DNA from: Fragilaria radians
Lineage: Eukaryota > Bacillariophyta > Fragilariophyceae > Fragilariales > Fragilariaceae
Reading direction: 5' to 3'
DNA: 64,000 nucleotides
Assembly: GCA_900642245.1 (NCBI GenBank)
Contig: CAAAJI010000102.1
Location: 98,203-162,202 of the forward strand
Position numbers and translations under genes: made by a program. Of the stretch, positions 11,306 through 21,725 are shown piece after piece (within the stretch, counting starts at the first letter, position 1; each line of letters starts with the position of its first letter). The notes below the pieces were generated by a model. That model saw nothing but the letters and a program-made list of their open reading frames with translations. It had not been told where the DNA came from and did not search any database.

Positions 11306-14006
11306 CTAAAAATGAAGAAGTTATTGGGCTTCATGGTTTTAGCTTTTTCTAGAACAGTTTGTTGTCCTTGTACAGAATATCCAGTTTGAAAACCATGAAT
11401 CATTCTCACATCACTCATAGAGATCTTGGAATCCCTCACCACTTTGTAGTCCATAGAAAGCCTTCAACTGACCTAGAGGACCTGTTCCACGTTTCTCAAT
11501 AGAGTCAAAGGCTCCACCCATCACATCAAAAATTCTAGCATCCTTCCGTATGCTATCTAAGCGACGTCGATTGGCTCCAAAATCAGATATCGTCGATGAT
11601 GATGACGACGATATTTCTGCCGAACGAATGGTAACAACTTTCTCTTGATCATTGAACAGAAATTCCAATTCATCCGTGACTAATCCACGAGCGGCATGAA
11701 CACGTATATACCCATTCCCCTCATACAAGTCTGAGAATACGAGTGTATCCTTCGTAAAGACGTTTTTTAGATTTGACTGTGCATCGTTGAGGGAACCTTC
11801 ATAGGTCCATGGAGCAATGTAACAGTCCACTTGTTTGACACTGGAAGTGGAGACACAATTGGAATATGTCCCATCCTTACGTGGCTTACATGGTGAAATA
11901 CTTGACGGTATTATTACATCTTCATCAGCCCTGCTAACACATGGCCATGAAAGCAGCAGTCCACTAGCCATGAGGACTGATGCATGCTGCAATATGTCCA
12001 ATCTTGTGACGGGTTGTCCAATCATCGATAGCGGCTTGCTTGATTTTTGATTTTGAACAACGATACCCTGCACCTCGAATAACGATACAAGAAAGAAAAG
12101 GAGGGGAAAAGCTCTAGGAGTCATGGCTTGTCTATGCGACGAACCGAATTGCTGGGATGATTGGAATGGGAAAAAATGGTTCCAGTCGAAGTACGTACGT
12201 ACGTCTAGTAGTGGAAGTCATGTTAGTCGTTACTCGCAAGACAACTGGAACGAAGACAATATTCTATTTGACGAAAATTTGCGTCATGCACGTCCTAACT
12301 CATCATCACATCACTGAATATCATTGAATACAGTGAAGTAGCCAGAAACAGTGGGAACGACTTCGTTGAGCAGGATGGATCATATCAAGTTGGAATTCTT
12401 CACGGAACCAAGGTAGTGACCAAACACTCCAATACTCCCAACTCTTCGTAATCTTGGAAAGATTAAGGATTGAATTTGTCAGTCTTATGGTAAGAATGAG
12501 AGTCTAATACTTCTAAAGGAATCTTTGGACGCTTCACACTCTTTCTTACTTTCTTTGTACATCACTTAAGAAGACGTTTGGCCCAGAAGGTGTTGAACTT
12601 ACTGCCAATAATCTCTTGGACTTTGAAATTTGAGACATAGACTTAGAATTGGGATTCACAATTAGAAAATACAATGAATGGCAGCAAAGCTATGCAGGTT
12701 GCAGTACTTCTGTCTAACAAGTAAATAGTTTGTAAAGATATTCAATCACTTCAACCACTACGTTCACTTTCTTTGACGTTTCTGTCTGCTGTATGCCAGA
12801 CTAGAGAGAGAAACATTATGTCCTAGTTTAAGGAAAGGATGAAAAGGCACTCTTGTTTTTAATTGTAAAAGATTGTGGTCTTGATTCACTAATTTTCCAT
12901 TATGGTAATAGTTATATAGATCAGCCTGTTATTTTTTATCTCTCGGCTATGCCGGTATGTCAAAGTTTGTGAAGCACATGTGATATATTATCACCTAGAT
13001 TTTAGTGGCCTTGGATTGGAAAATTTGCAAGCGGAAAAATTAACAGATATTATCATTATCATTTGTTGTTGTTTTTAGATGTGTGGAAAGATAAGTTCGT
13101 TCTATAATAAAATTACACTATAAATTATTATTTTGTGTAAATTGTGAGCCTATAATTTAATTTACTACTTTCTATCTTCGCGATACAAGAATCGCTATAA
13201 CTACCGTTGCAAATTCTTTTCTGAACCTTTACGATATGCTAAAGATATTCTAACATATATCTTAATTTCTCTAACACATCAAAGATTTAACAATCAATAA
13301 TCTTGTCTAGCGAATTACCGATATCGTTGATAAATGCAACTGAAAAATAGCGATGAAGAGTATCTTTCATGAACAAAAGCAAGTACATAGTTTTATTTGA
13401 CAAAAGGATCCTTCACAACATAGGAATCTAACCCCAAGCATCGCGAATATTTGACAATAATTAACCAGTCCACTGCCTGCTGGTAAAACCAGAAATATAA
13501 TAAAGTGTCAATATATCTTACGAATGTGCTAATATATCTGATATCTTTATCATCAATTTAAGCATGTAATCGCAACACTGGACGTCTGCAAATGTTGGTA
13601 AAAAATAATATCTCTTGAATTAATCTCTTTTCTAGATTAATTTGGTGTGCGTAACTGAAATCTTAAAGTATTTTCTTCTAGAATTGTAGAATATAGTATA
13701 CTCTCAAATTAAATCTGGATATCAAGAAAAGGCTCCAAGACGGCCCACCAATGGCATGGCTACCATACCAACAGAAAATAGGATTTCTTTCACCAATCAC
13801 CAGGCCTCTTATGGTAATGACAAACAATTGGTGCATCAGTATGTTTCTGCCTTTCTTGATCTCCCATGAACTTGTTCTTAGCAACATTATGGCCAAGCCA
13901 CTCACAATTGTGACATTATCTTGAACTGGGATAGAAAGACAAAGTATGATATTTAGGATCAATTATTACCTACAGAATTGTCTCGCCCGTCAAAAATATC
14001 CTTTGA
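11306..14006. repeat. Tandem segmental duplication, unit 2
   Basis: Second unit of the 2.7-kb tandem repeat, ending at the same ATATCCTTTGA motif as unit 1 and then running into unique sequence. Substitutions and small indels relative to unit 1 are spread over the noncoding part (12125-14006), whereas the gene body is nearly unchanged. Copy B of the dispersed repeat lies at about 12920-13640. No other gene is supported in 12125-14006. Confidence 0.9.
11411..12124 (-). CDS. DUF1499 family protein, thylakoid-lumen type (copy 2)
   Basis: 237 residues, ATG at 12124, the same layout as copy 1: signal peptide, short transit part, second hydrophobic segment ending SRA-DE, then the DUF1499 domain. 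Compared with copy 1 there are five amino-acid differences (S16F, I22V, T30K, L44I, S62C). All lie in the targeting leader before the predicted lumenal cut; the mature protein is identical. The duplicated upstream DNA differs more than the gene, which suggests constraint or recent conversion of the coding part. An assembly artefact joining two haplotypes is the alternative. Confidence 0.85.
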   Translation of the reverse strand: MTPRAFPLLFFLVSLFEVQGIVVQNQKSSKPLSMIGQPVTRLDILQHASVLMASGLLLSWPCVSRADEDVIIPSSISPCKPRKDGTYSNCVSTSSVKQVDCYIAPWTYEGSLNDAQSNLKNVFTKDTLVFSDLYEGNGYIRVHAARGLVTDELEFLFNDQEKVVTIRSAEISSSSSSTISDFGANRRRLDSIRKDARIFDVMGGAFDSIEKRGTGPLGQLKAFYGLQSGEGFQDLYE

Positions 14007-14011
14007 TACCT

Positions 14012-14344
14012 TTAATCTAGAATAAAATAGTTACTTCCTGTTAAACTTAATATTGATATTTGATTAGGATCATCTAAGTTTGGAAACAAAAAATGTGTGT
14101 GCAATGACTGCTCTTCCATCAATTTAGTCCATTCTTTATCCATATCAAACGCCCATTTTCCACTATTACTCCTCACATTGAATGATGTTACTAATTCTGT
14201 ACATGTTAATTCATTTAAATCACTGGTTTTGAGCTTTGCTTGGTTATAGATTGTTGGAAACAGTTTCCTGAACAAATAAACAGAGTTAGAGGGTTGGAAC
14301 CCCCACATTTTCACCCATGCAGATGGCAATGTTAAATTAGGCAT
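14012..14344 (-). CDS. Hypothetical ORF, 110 residues
   Basis: A 110-codon ORF from the ATG at 14344, lying just outside the end of the tandem duplication. The composition looks protein-like (for example NVRSNSGKWAFDMDKEWTKL), but I recognise no family, there is no signal peptide, and no neighbour supports it. It could be a remnant of a larger gene or mobile element. It may equally be chance; confidence is low. Confidence 0.25.
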   Translation of the reverse strand: MPNLTLPSAWVKMWGFQPSNSVYLFRKLFPTIYNQAKLKTSDLNELTCTELVTSFNVRSNSGKWAFDMDKEWTKLMEEQSLHTHFLFPNLDDPNQISILSLTGSNYFILD

Positions 14345-15459
14345 TTATTCGCTCTTTTACAAATGCAGTTGTTTCGTAAAAATTCAAATAGGAATATATG
14401 AAGTATCAACTCTCAACTAGAAACATCAATTTTGCGGCAAAAACAGTGGTACTTTTGATAAAGCTCATTCACCACAAGGCAACACCGAAAATGTAAGTCA
14501 ATCAGTGTTCAGTCCTTACCAACAAATAAACAATAAGAAAGAACATCACTATCAGAATCTATTTTGGATTGGCATACAATGGATTTGGATCGGGTTTGGT
14601 CTTGTCAAGTTATCAAGTTGAACCTGATATCCAAAAGGAATACAGGGCACTACTGATTGATATGTAGGAAATGACGAGACAAATCAAAATTGTGAAAGAA
14701 AACGGTAAACACTGATGCAGAGCGAGCACATTCAAGTTTCAAATATGCGAACAATGTGAGCGAAGGCGACGAAAGCATGTGGCCAACATTTCTCGGTACG
14801 AAACCGCAGAAACATCAGAATTATTTTTTGATTCAATAAATTTGCTTACGAGCTTCTGAAATTGAAGCTGCCTGTCTGACATTGCAATGCGCAAGATCTC
14901 TTAGCTCAAATCAATAGTATGTCTGCGCATCCTGGTAGGAATAATTCTATTTTCTTTATGACATTTCAAATTCTACTCTAGAAGCTCAAGATTGGATTTA
15001 ATTTGCCATTAGAGAGTTCTCGTTTTAACTTATTCGAGTTTCTATGGTCAACATTTTGCACATAGGTCCGATTCTCCCTTGAGATCATTAAAGAACCTGT
15101 CACTTCACGATTAGGTCATTGCATGTATTACAATCTATTACTTAGAGGTAAATTATTGCTAATACCCTAGGCCTTTTTGCCACGTCAATACTGTTTAAGA
15201 CCTTTGAAATATTGCACACTTCCATAAATATGCAGGGCATTACTAAATTTTCATATTTCACATACTTAATAGAACAATATTAGTCATCATCGAATGACCC
15301 CTTGGATCGAATAAAGACCGAACAAAGATTGATCGAATTCCATCTTCAAGTTCAATGCATTTTGTATGATAACTTACCGGGAAAGTGGTGTACAGATTAA
15401 CTTCTCCTTGACATAGAAACATTAAAAACAAAGTTGCCAGAAGTTGTTATTAAAGCACG
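14345..15459. other. No gene seen
   Basis: AT-rich with frequent stops on both strands. No recognisable repeat, RNA gene or protein fragment. Confidence 0.4.
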
Positions 15460-15735
15460 ATGAAGAATATGCGAAATTCCAGACGTCATTCGATGGCTTT
15501 TCAAGGCCTTTCAATGACATATGATCATAGTGAGTCAGACGAAAGATCAAATGACGACGATACGAGTTCATCATCACTCTGTAACGTGCAAGTTAAGGGA
15601 AAAGTTCGAAGTTCATCAGACAGTTACCTCGGAGATTTGGCTTCCATGTTAATGCCACCAAAAATAGTCGATGAAGTCACGCCAGTTGGGAAACCAAGGA
15701 TATTTCAAAGCCGAAGGCTAAGCTGTTCTTTCTGA
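15460..15735 (+). CDS. Hypothetical small protein, 91 residues
   Basis: An ATG-initiated ORF encoding a Ser- and Asp-rich, probably disordered protein (MKNMRNSRRHSMAFQGLSMT..., SDERSNDDDTSSSS) with a C-terminal part DEVTPVGKPRIFQSRRLSC. RRHSM and SRRLSC resemble basic phosphorylation or 14-3-3-type sites. No family is recognised. The ORF stands alone in a 4-kb gene-poor stretch. Codon use is plausible, but no second line of evidence supports it. Confidence 0.35.
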   Translation: MKNMRNSRRHSMAFQGLSMTYDHSESDERSNDDDTSSSSLCNVQVKGKVRSSSDSYLGDLASMLMPPKIVDEVTPVGKPRIFQSRRLSCSF

Positions 15736-16310
15736 TCATTTTTTAATATTCTACACTCACTCTGTAAAGAACCCGTACAGTGTGATTAACCAAGCATACA
15801 TATATTTGATTCAGCTTCACAATGACATTTCTTTGAAAAATTTAACTGCTTCACATCGTTGATTCGGAAAAATGGATTCGTTCAATTATAAACATTGACT
15901 GAGAATAAGTTGAGCGCCAGGGGAGGGGATGTTACCATCATTTGAGTTTCATATTTAAAAGTTTATTTCTTTCACTTCCTTGCTACAAGTAAGTCGACCT
16001 TAAGCTTTTATGTACACATCGTAGTTTTTAAATACTATACTTTAAGAGGCATCTAAAGTGAAATTTGTCTCAATTTACCCATGGCATGGATAATTTTAAC
16101 CTTTCGTTTTGAAGACTTGCCGCTTGTGAAATATGACACTTCATTCTAGGACCTCAGATATGTATAAAGTCTAATAGTTATCGTTTCGTGGTTCAGGTTC
16201 TTTATCGAGAAGAATGTATTGACTCCATTTATGTCCCACGTTTATTCTTCAAGTTTATTGTACCAATGCTTTCCCTTTCTGGTCTGGTAACAAAAAAATC
16301 ACACTTCCAT

Positions 16311-16333
16311 CCTAACCCTACCCCTAACCCTTA
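16311..16333. repeat. Short interstitial telomere-like (CCCTAA) sequence
   Basis: The segment contains three CCCTA units (CCTAACCCTACCCC, then TAACCCTTA). TTAGGG/CCCTAA is the telomere repeat reported for diatoms. At this length it may be chance or a repaired double-strand break. Confidence 0.4.
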
Positions 16334-17254
16334 CTAGTGGGTGGGACTCCCGAATTCAAGAAACCAATACAATAACTAGGGTAAAAAATATGTATTGGGT
16401 TTGGTAAAGAACAGGAGAAGGTAAATGATTACGACGTACAAAAGAAGTTAGTGTCTTGGTACTAAATTGTAGTTTAGTTTCTTTAATTCGTCAATTCTTT
16501 TAATACATTATCCAAAATCTGAACGTTGTAATCATAAAATTGATGATTTAGTTTTTTCCTAGACAACAACTATTACACTTTTGCTTGAGTCATACTACAC
16601 TCCAACTCCTTAGAAGAATTATGTACAAGGTCCAATTTTCTAATAATCGAAATTAGATCATAACATTGCCTTGTATCTACGCAATCTAGGGCACAGTGTG
16701 ATAATTTTGGTAAAGTTCCTATAATTCAAATAACTTTAAAAACGTTGCAATCCAACATTTGAAAACAAGTTCCACTTAAAGAATAGTCCAAATTGGATCA
16801 TAATTTCTCTCTTTTCAGTGAGGAAAACGTCTTTAACGATTGCTTAAACTTGCTATCTAATCTTTGAATCCTCCAGTATATAGTCTGGTACGCATTTTGG
16901 CTATTTTGCCTGAGTGATTGGTAAGATTCTAATATTCTTCTCTTCCACAATATGATTTTGCCTCCTTCGCGGCAATATTTTGAAGTGCATAATCAGTGAA
17001 GTTAAATTGAGAATGACTCTGAAGAGATGTTCCAATAGCATGGTACTCCATAGAAATTGCCAAATGTTACATTAATTATCTTCTTTTCCTTTATCTATGG
17101 GGCTTCATTATTATGGACAAATAAATGTTCCATTAATAATCTATCTATTCCTTTATCTTTATTATGGACAAGTTATTAGCATAGCTTTACCTTCAGTTAC
17201 ATATTTGTACGTCAAGCTTTATCTTTGGCGCTTCAATATTATGGACAAGTAATT

Positions 17255-17720
17255 TATTGGCCTAGCTTTCTTTACCTTGAACGACATATTTTGTACGTTT
17301 AGAAGCTAAACATTATATAAACTATCACAAAAATCATGTTTCATTGACAGGCCTTTCTTCCACTGGTTTTCAATGTATCCTTTTTTATCACACGGAAAGA
17401 AACAGGACTTCCTTCCACTTTGCAGATTTCCTATGTCCAACATTTTTTAAATATTTTTCTTGTTATGAACTTCAAGATGGAACATTCTGTACCAAATTAT
17501 TTATTGACGCAACTTTACCGTTAACGACATATTTTGTACGTTTCGCTAAACATTATAAAATATCACATAGTCATGTTTCATAGACATGCCTTTCTTCATC
17601 CGGCTTTATACCTTATTAATAATTTGCCACACTGAAAGAAACAGGACTTCCACTTTGCAGATTTACTATGCTCCACATTATTTTTAATATTTTTCTTATA
17701 GAACATTCTGTCCCTAATTG
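17255..17720. repeat. Imperfect direct repeat, two units of about 220-240 bp
   Basis: Unit 1 (about 17255-17495) and unit 2 (about 17503-17720) share in order: acgacatattttgtacgttt, gctaaacattata, catgtttcattgacaggcct (catagacatgcct in unit 2), gaaagaaacaggacttcc, cactttgcagattt, atatttttctt and gaacattctgt. Partial related motifs (tattatggacaagt) extend left to about 17090. The 79-codon ORF inside unit 1 is not conserved in unit 2, so it is treated as noncoding. Confidence 0.75.
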
Positions 17721-18101
17721 AGTGCCCAGAATTCCCAACTTAGTCTTTTTGCTGGCCATACTATGAAATTAAGTCAATTTGGGAGGAACATTCCACATCT
17801 TCTGCCATATCTTTCCTATTTGTCTAGAATGTAGGTACAATCTTAGGTTGAGTCTACATTATGTGTTGATGTGGATTCATCTATTTGACATTTCTTCCTT
17901 TTTTTCAGTAGATGATATCGAATTATGTTCTAACTAGTGTTGTATTTCAAGTAGTAGTTGGATGATCTAGAAGGCGTTTCAATGCACCCCCTTTTATAAA
18001 ATCCAATTGAAATTTAAAAACAGCGACCTTCCCATTGCATTGTTGTAGAAATAACAAATAAATTCCATGCTACTACTCTTTTTTTATCTCATTTTCAATT
18101 C

Positions 18102-20157
18102 TTATCTTTCTTTCAAACGATTTTGCATAATTGTTAGTCCAAGCTCATAAATAGTTGATGACAATAACCTTTCCTCTCGTTTTTGGGCAGTTTTTTCCGA
18201 GGCACTTCGGCCCTCAAGTGCATCTATCTTATCTTGCTTCTCTTTTAGCTTTGCCTTGCATTCCTGAAGTGCAACCAGATATTTTTCTTGAAACTTGGCA
18301 AGCGTTCGCTTCGTATAAGCTTCTAACTTTTCCTTATCAGCGGCTACTTTAGCTTTCGCAGCCGCCTCCTTGGAAAGCTCATTTTTCAGCCTTTCAATTT
18401 CCTCATTCATGGCCGCCTCATTTGCGATGGAGGCAGCAGCCGAAGCATCTGCGGCGGCTTTTTTCGCTTGCTCGGCTGCAGCTTTGAGCTCCTCAATTTC
18501 TTCTTCAAGCCGTTTATTTTCAATGGACATCCTCATAATCTTTTCCTTGGTGGCAGCACTGTCTTGATTGAATGACAAAGATAATCCCGAAACAGGAGCA
18601 TCATCTTCATCTGGTGCCATACCTTGTTTTGCTCGCAACTCTTCAAGCTCTTCCTCATAAATCTTTTTCGCATTTTCGGCAGCTTGGAGTCTACTTTTCA
18701 ACTCCGAAATCTCAGTGGTGGATGTCTTCACAGAATTAGCAGTGTCTGTGCTCGCGCGCTCTAGGGTTAGGAGTTGTGCCCTTAGATCATCAATAGTTTT
18801 CTGCATAGATGGTATCTTCTTGGTTTCACTCTCAAGTTCAACAATCTGCTTCAGGTAAGCTGCGCTTTGGTCTTCTAACTGTGCCAGTTGCTGTGACATG
18901 GAACTAATGCCTTCCAGTTTTTTCCTGTAAGAAGCAATAGTGGCTTCTGCTTTTCGTAGCTGTTCAGCCTTTGCATTGGCAACGTCCAAGTCGTCAGCAA
19001 GGTGGGAGTTTCTCTCATCGAGTTCTGCTACCTTTGTTTTGGCATCCTCAAGCTCACTTGTTGTCATTTTCAAGTTAAGCTCTAGATCTGCTAGTTCTTC
19101 CTGGCGCTTTTCAAGACGTTCTTGCAAGTCTCCAACTAGTGCCTGGAGTTTTTTGTGGGCATGATCTGTGTCTTCGCTCATGATCGAAGCATGGGACTTG
19201 TGAGCTGCAAGCTCTCGTCGTGCGTCCATTAAGGCCTTTTCTAAATCTTCTCTTTGCATATCGCGGGAGACATTATAAGAGGATCGAGGTCCTCCATCGG
19301 AAAAGAGTCCGTCTTCATCATTATCTTTTGTTGCCCTAGATTCAGCAGATTGTCCAAACACAAGCTCACGCTCTTGTTCCTCTTCATCTTCACCACCTTC
19401 GGCTGAATCGTAATTGGAAAGTCTCGCCATGCTACTTTCAATAATACCTTTCATTTGCATTTGATTTTCTGGAGTCATGGTCATGATACGGCCAACAAAT
19501 TCAATCCTATTGTCACATGTGACAGCGGCAGCAGATACTAATTCCACCAATTCTGCAATGGCTTCCTTATCCGCGCTTCTTGCAATAGAAGACACCTTCG
19601 AAATACAACTATCGAATGCGGCATCCTTTCCTAACTGATCATGGTAAAATTCCTCAAGGTTACGCAGGAGCTTTCTTAGATTGGAGGATTTGAGAGCCCA
19701 ATTATCTCCCAAATGACGAGCAATTGTTGTAGGATCAAAATAGTCTGGTGCTCTGGTAGTGTAGATTAAAAATAATGAAATGAAGAAAATGATATACAAT
19801 TGCAGACAGATGGAACGGAAGAAGAAATAAGAGTTAGATTCCGTATTTCAAAATCATGACTAACATGGTTGCAGTAAATCGTAAATAGACAGGTCCCGAC
19901 AGAAAAATGATCTCCGACGTTAAACACAAATAATCCATGTGTCCCATAGTAACAAAGTTATTTGAATTACTCCAAACGAAACATGATTTCAATCAAGTAT
20001 CATCAAAAATAATTCCAACTCACATTTCGGAGAGAGCTTCAAAGAGTGCCACACCATCTCCAAGTTCTTCAATGCTACTTGGTGGTGTTCCAGAAATTGT
20101 AGGGAAGCATGCCAAGAATTCTACCATAGCAGCGTAACGAGAGTCATTGTCCGTCAT
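18102..20157 (-). CDS. HOOK-family microtubule/dynein adaptor protein, two exons
   Basis: HOOK proteins link membranes to microtubules and activate cytoplasmic dynein. The long 3' exon alone lacks a proper start. Adding exon 1 (20157-20024, starts MTDNDSRYAAMVEFLACF) across an intron at 19753-20023 (GAAAT|GTGAGT ... ACCAG|AGCACC) gives 594 residues with an exact frame and a clean N-terminal HOOK (CH-like) domain: LEDL-like SIEELGDGVALFEALSEI, then APDYFDP, LGDNWALKSSNLRKLLRNL and the block ending FVGRIMTMTPENQMQMKGII. Residues about 175-585 are coiled coil with heptads, including an Ala-rich part, as in HOOK proteins. It is transcribed divergently from the V-ATPase gene. The ORF's upstream extension before the splice acceptor is intron sequence. 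Confidence 0.9.
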
Positions 20158-20872
20158 TTGGATTCAAAATAGTATCGTTTCCTTGTCGTTGATGGGATCA
20201 CTACTAGAGAGATAGTAGGAGAGATATGTGTGCAATGGCTAACTTCTAATTAGGGAAGGGTGATGATGGCTGTAATGTTTGGCGCTTGCCAAAGTTTAGC
20301 CTGTGTTTCAATTCCTACGACGTCGTTGTGCCACAATAGGTGTCGTCACAGAGTACGAGTGTATAGTTTCCGTATCCGATTTACGCTCTGCAAAACCTCG
20401 GAATTAAAAAATTAAGGCTACTTGGCCTTTGCACTATGTATTTCGAAAGGTTCCGAGTACTCTTATACTTCTTCTTACGTCGCTCGTTTTCGGCACGGCT
20501 AACGCTCCATACCTGCTTTCGTTTCGATTTACTATTTACTCGACTGCTCCCGTAATCTTGGAGAGGTAGTAGTGCACTCAAATTCTTACTTGTCATGTTC
20601 ACTTAGAGTACTTTATCGATCGCTAGTTGGATCACTAAAATTTACTGGAGTATATAGGATAGTTCTGCGTCTTTGGTCCCTACGCAAGTTCGACAATGTT
20701 TCGGTTCGGAGGTGACGAACCCCAAAAAAACCGTTGCTCTAAACGGGGGAGGAAGGAATGCTAGAAAATCCATATCATCTCACGACTCATTCTATCCCTA
20801 TCATTATTCCCCCCCCGGAATTGACCTCCTCTTCCTCTTCATCCTCTTCTCCTATATATTGATCTCAAGACA
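20158..20872. promoter_or_regulatory. Divergent promoter interval between HOOK and V-ATPase genes
   Basis: A 715-bp interval between two diverging start codons. It contains one GACGTC palindrome near 20321 (cctacGACGTCgttg) and pyrimidine-rich DNA just before the V-ATPase start. No transcription start can be fixed from sequence. Small ORFs at 20381-20602 (minus) and 20673-20933 (plus) lack family features and are not accepted as genes. Confidence 0.45.
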
Positions 20873-21588
20873 ATGTCCTACGGAGAACAGTGTGTTTCAC
20901 GATTTTGCAATGCTGGGTGGGCAGAAGTCCTAACTCATATGTCACCGTATGGGTATGCTAACTTTGGAATTGCATTTGGTTTAGGATTGTCAGTTGTAGG
21001 TGCAGCATGGGGAATTTGGCTTACAGGATCTAGTCTCGTTGGTGCCGCCGTCAAGGCACCTCGAATTCGTAGCAAAAACTTGATTAGGTACGTGTTGTAT
21101 ACATGTAGGGGAGACAGCATCAATCTGCAATACTATATACTAGGATAGTTTATCACTATCATTCCTTTCTTGGTTTTCAAAATTCAACTAACCTTGGAAA
21201 TCTCGTTTCTATTTTCCCTGACAGTGTCATTTTCTGTGAGGCAACTGCAATCTATGGTGTCATCATGGCCATCATTCTAGCCAACAAGGTGAAGAAACCT
21301 GAAGAATCGGCATACTTTTTGGACGATGCATGGGATTTCAATGGATTCTACTATGCTGGTTACGGAATGTTCTCTGCCGGACTATCCGTGGGCCTGACAA
21401 ATATCGCTTCAGGAATTTCAGTTGGTGTTGCTGGCTCCAGTTGTGCCATTGCCGATGCTCAAGATCCTTCTCTTTTTGTCAAGATTCTAATTGTAGAAAT
21501 CTTTGCGTCCGCCCTAGGTATTTTCGGGATTATTGTTGGAATCATCCAGAGTAACGCATGCACTTTCCCAATTGCAGCGTTGGCCTAG
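20873..21588 (+). CDS. V-type ATPase V0 proteolipid subunit c''
   Basis: Subunit c'' is part of the rotating proteolipid ring of the V-ATPase, which pumps protons into vacuoles and other acidic compartments. Exon 1 is 20873-21087 and exon 2 is 21225-21588; the intron (ATTAG|GTACGT ... TGACAG|TGTC) is 137 bp and the frame joins exactly (192 residues). Membrane helices include YANFGIAFGLGLSVVGAAWG, SVIFCEATAIYGVIMAIILA, the Gly-rich FSAGLSVGLTNIASGISVGV and FVKILIVEIFASALGIFG. Glu77 in the IFCEATAIYG helix corresponds to the essential proton-carrying Glu of c'', and Glu163 to the conserved Glu of the last helix. Length fits a c'' lacking the extra N-terminal helix of fungal forms. It lies tail to tail with the Rab gene. 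Confidence 0.95.
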
Positions 21589-21725
21589 AGTCGTAAGTCA
21601 ATTCTATATTTACCAATTCAATTTTAAACAAAAAATTAAAAAATCAAATCACAAGTTTGAGAAATGTTACTACAATTTTGTTGCCTTTCGTCTTTTTACA
21701 ATACTTTCTAGAACAAAGCTGTCGC

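Larger units (their letters stand above)
15736..18101. other. Gene-poor stretch with repeats
   Basis: No gene supported. It contains a short telomere-like sequence (16311-16333) and an imperfect direct repeat (17255-17720), both listed separately. The rest is AT-rich with stops in all frames. Confidence 0.5.

Noticed and set aside
9428..12317. Small plus-strand ORFs overlapping the DUF1499 start codons (9428-9631 and 12123-12317)
   Set aside because: Both copies begin at the equivalent ATG, but most differences between them change the amino acid (at least ten, plus a 9-bp indel), while the DUF1499 mature part is unchanged. That is the pattern of noncoding promoter DNA.
20381..20933. ORFs in the HOOK/V-ATPase divergent interval
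   Set aside because: Biased, Arg/Lys- or Ser-rich text without domain; one runs into the V-ATPase exon in the wrong frame.
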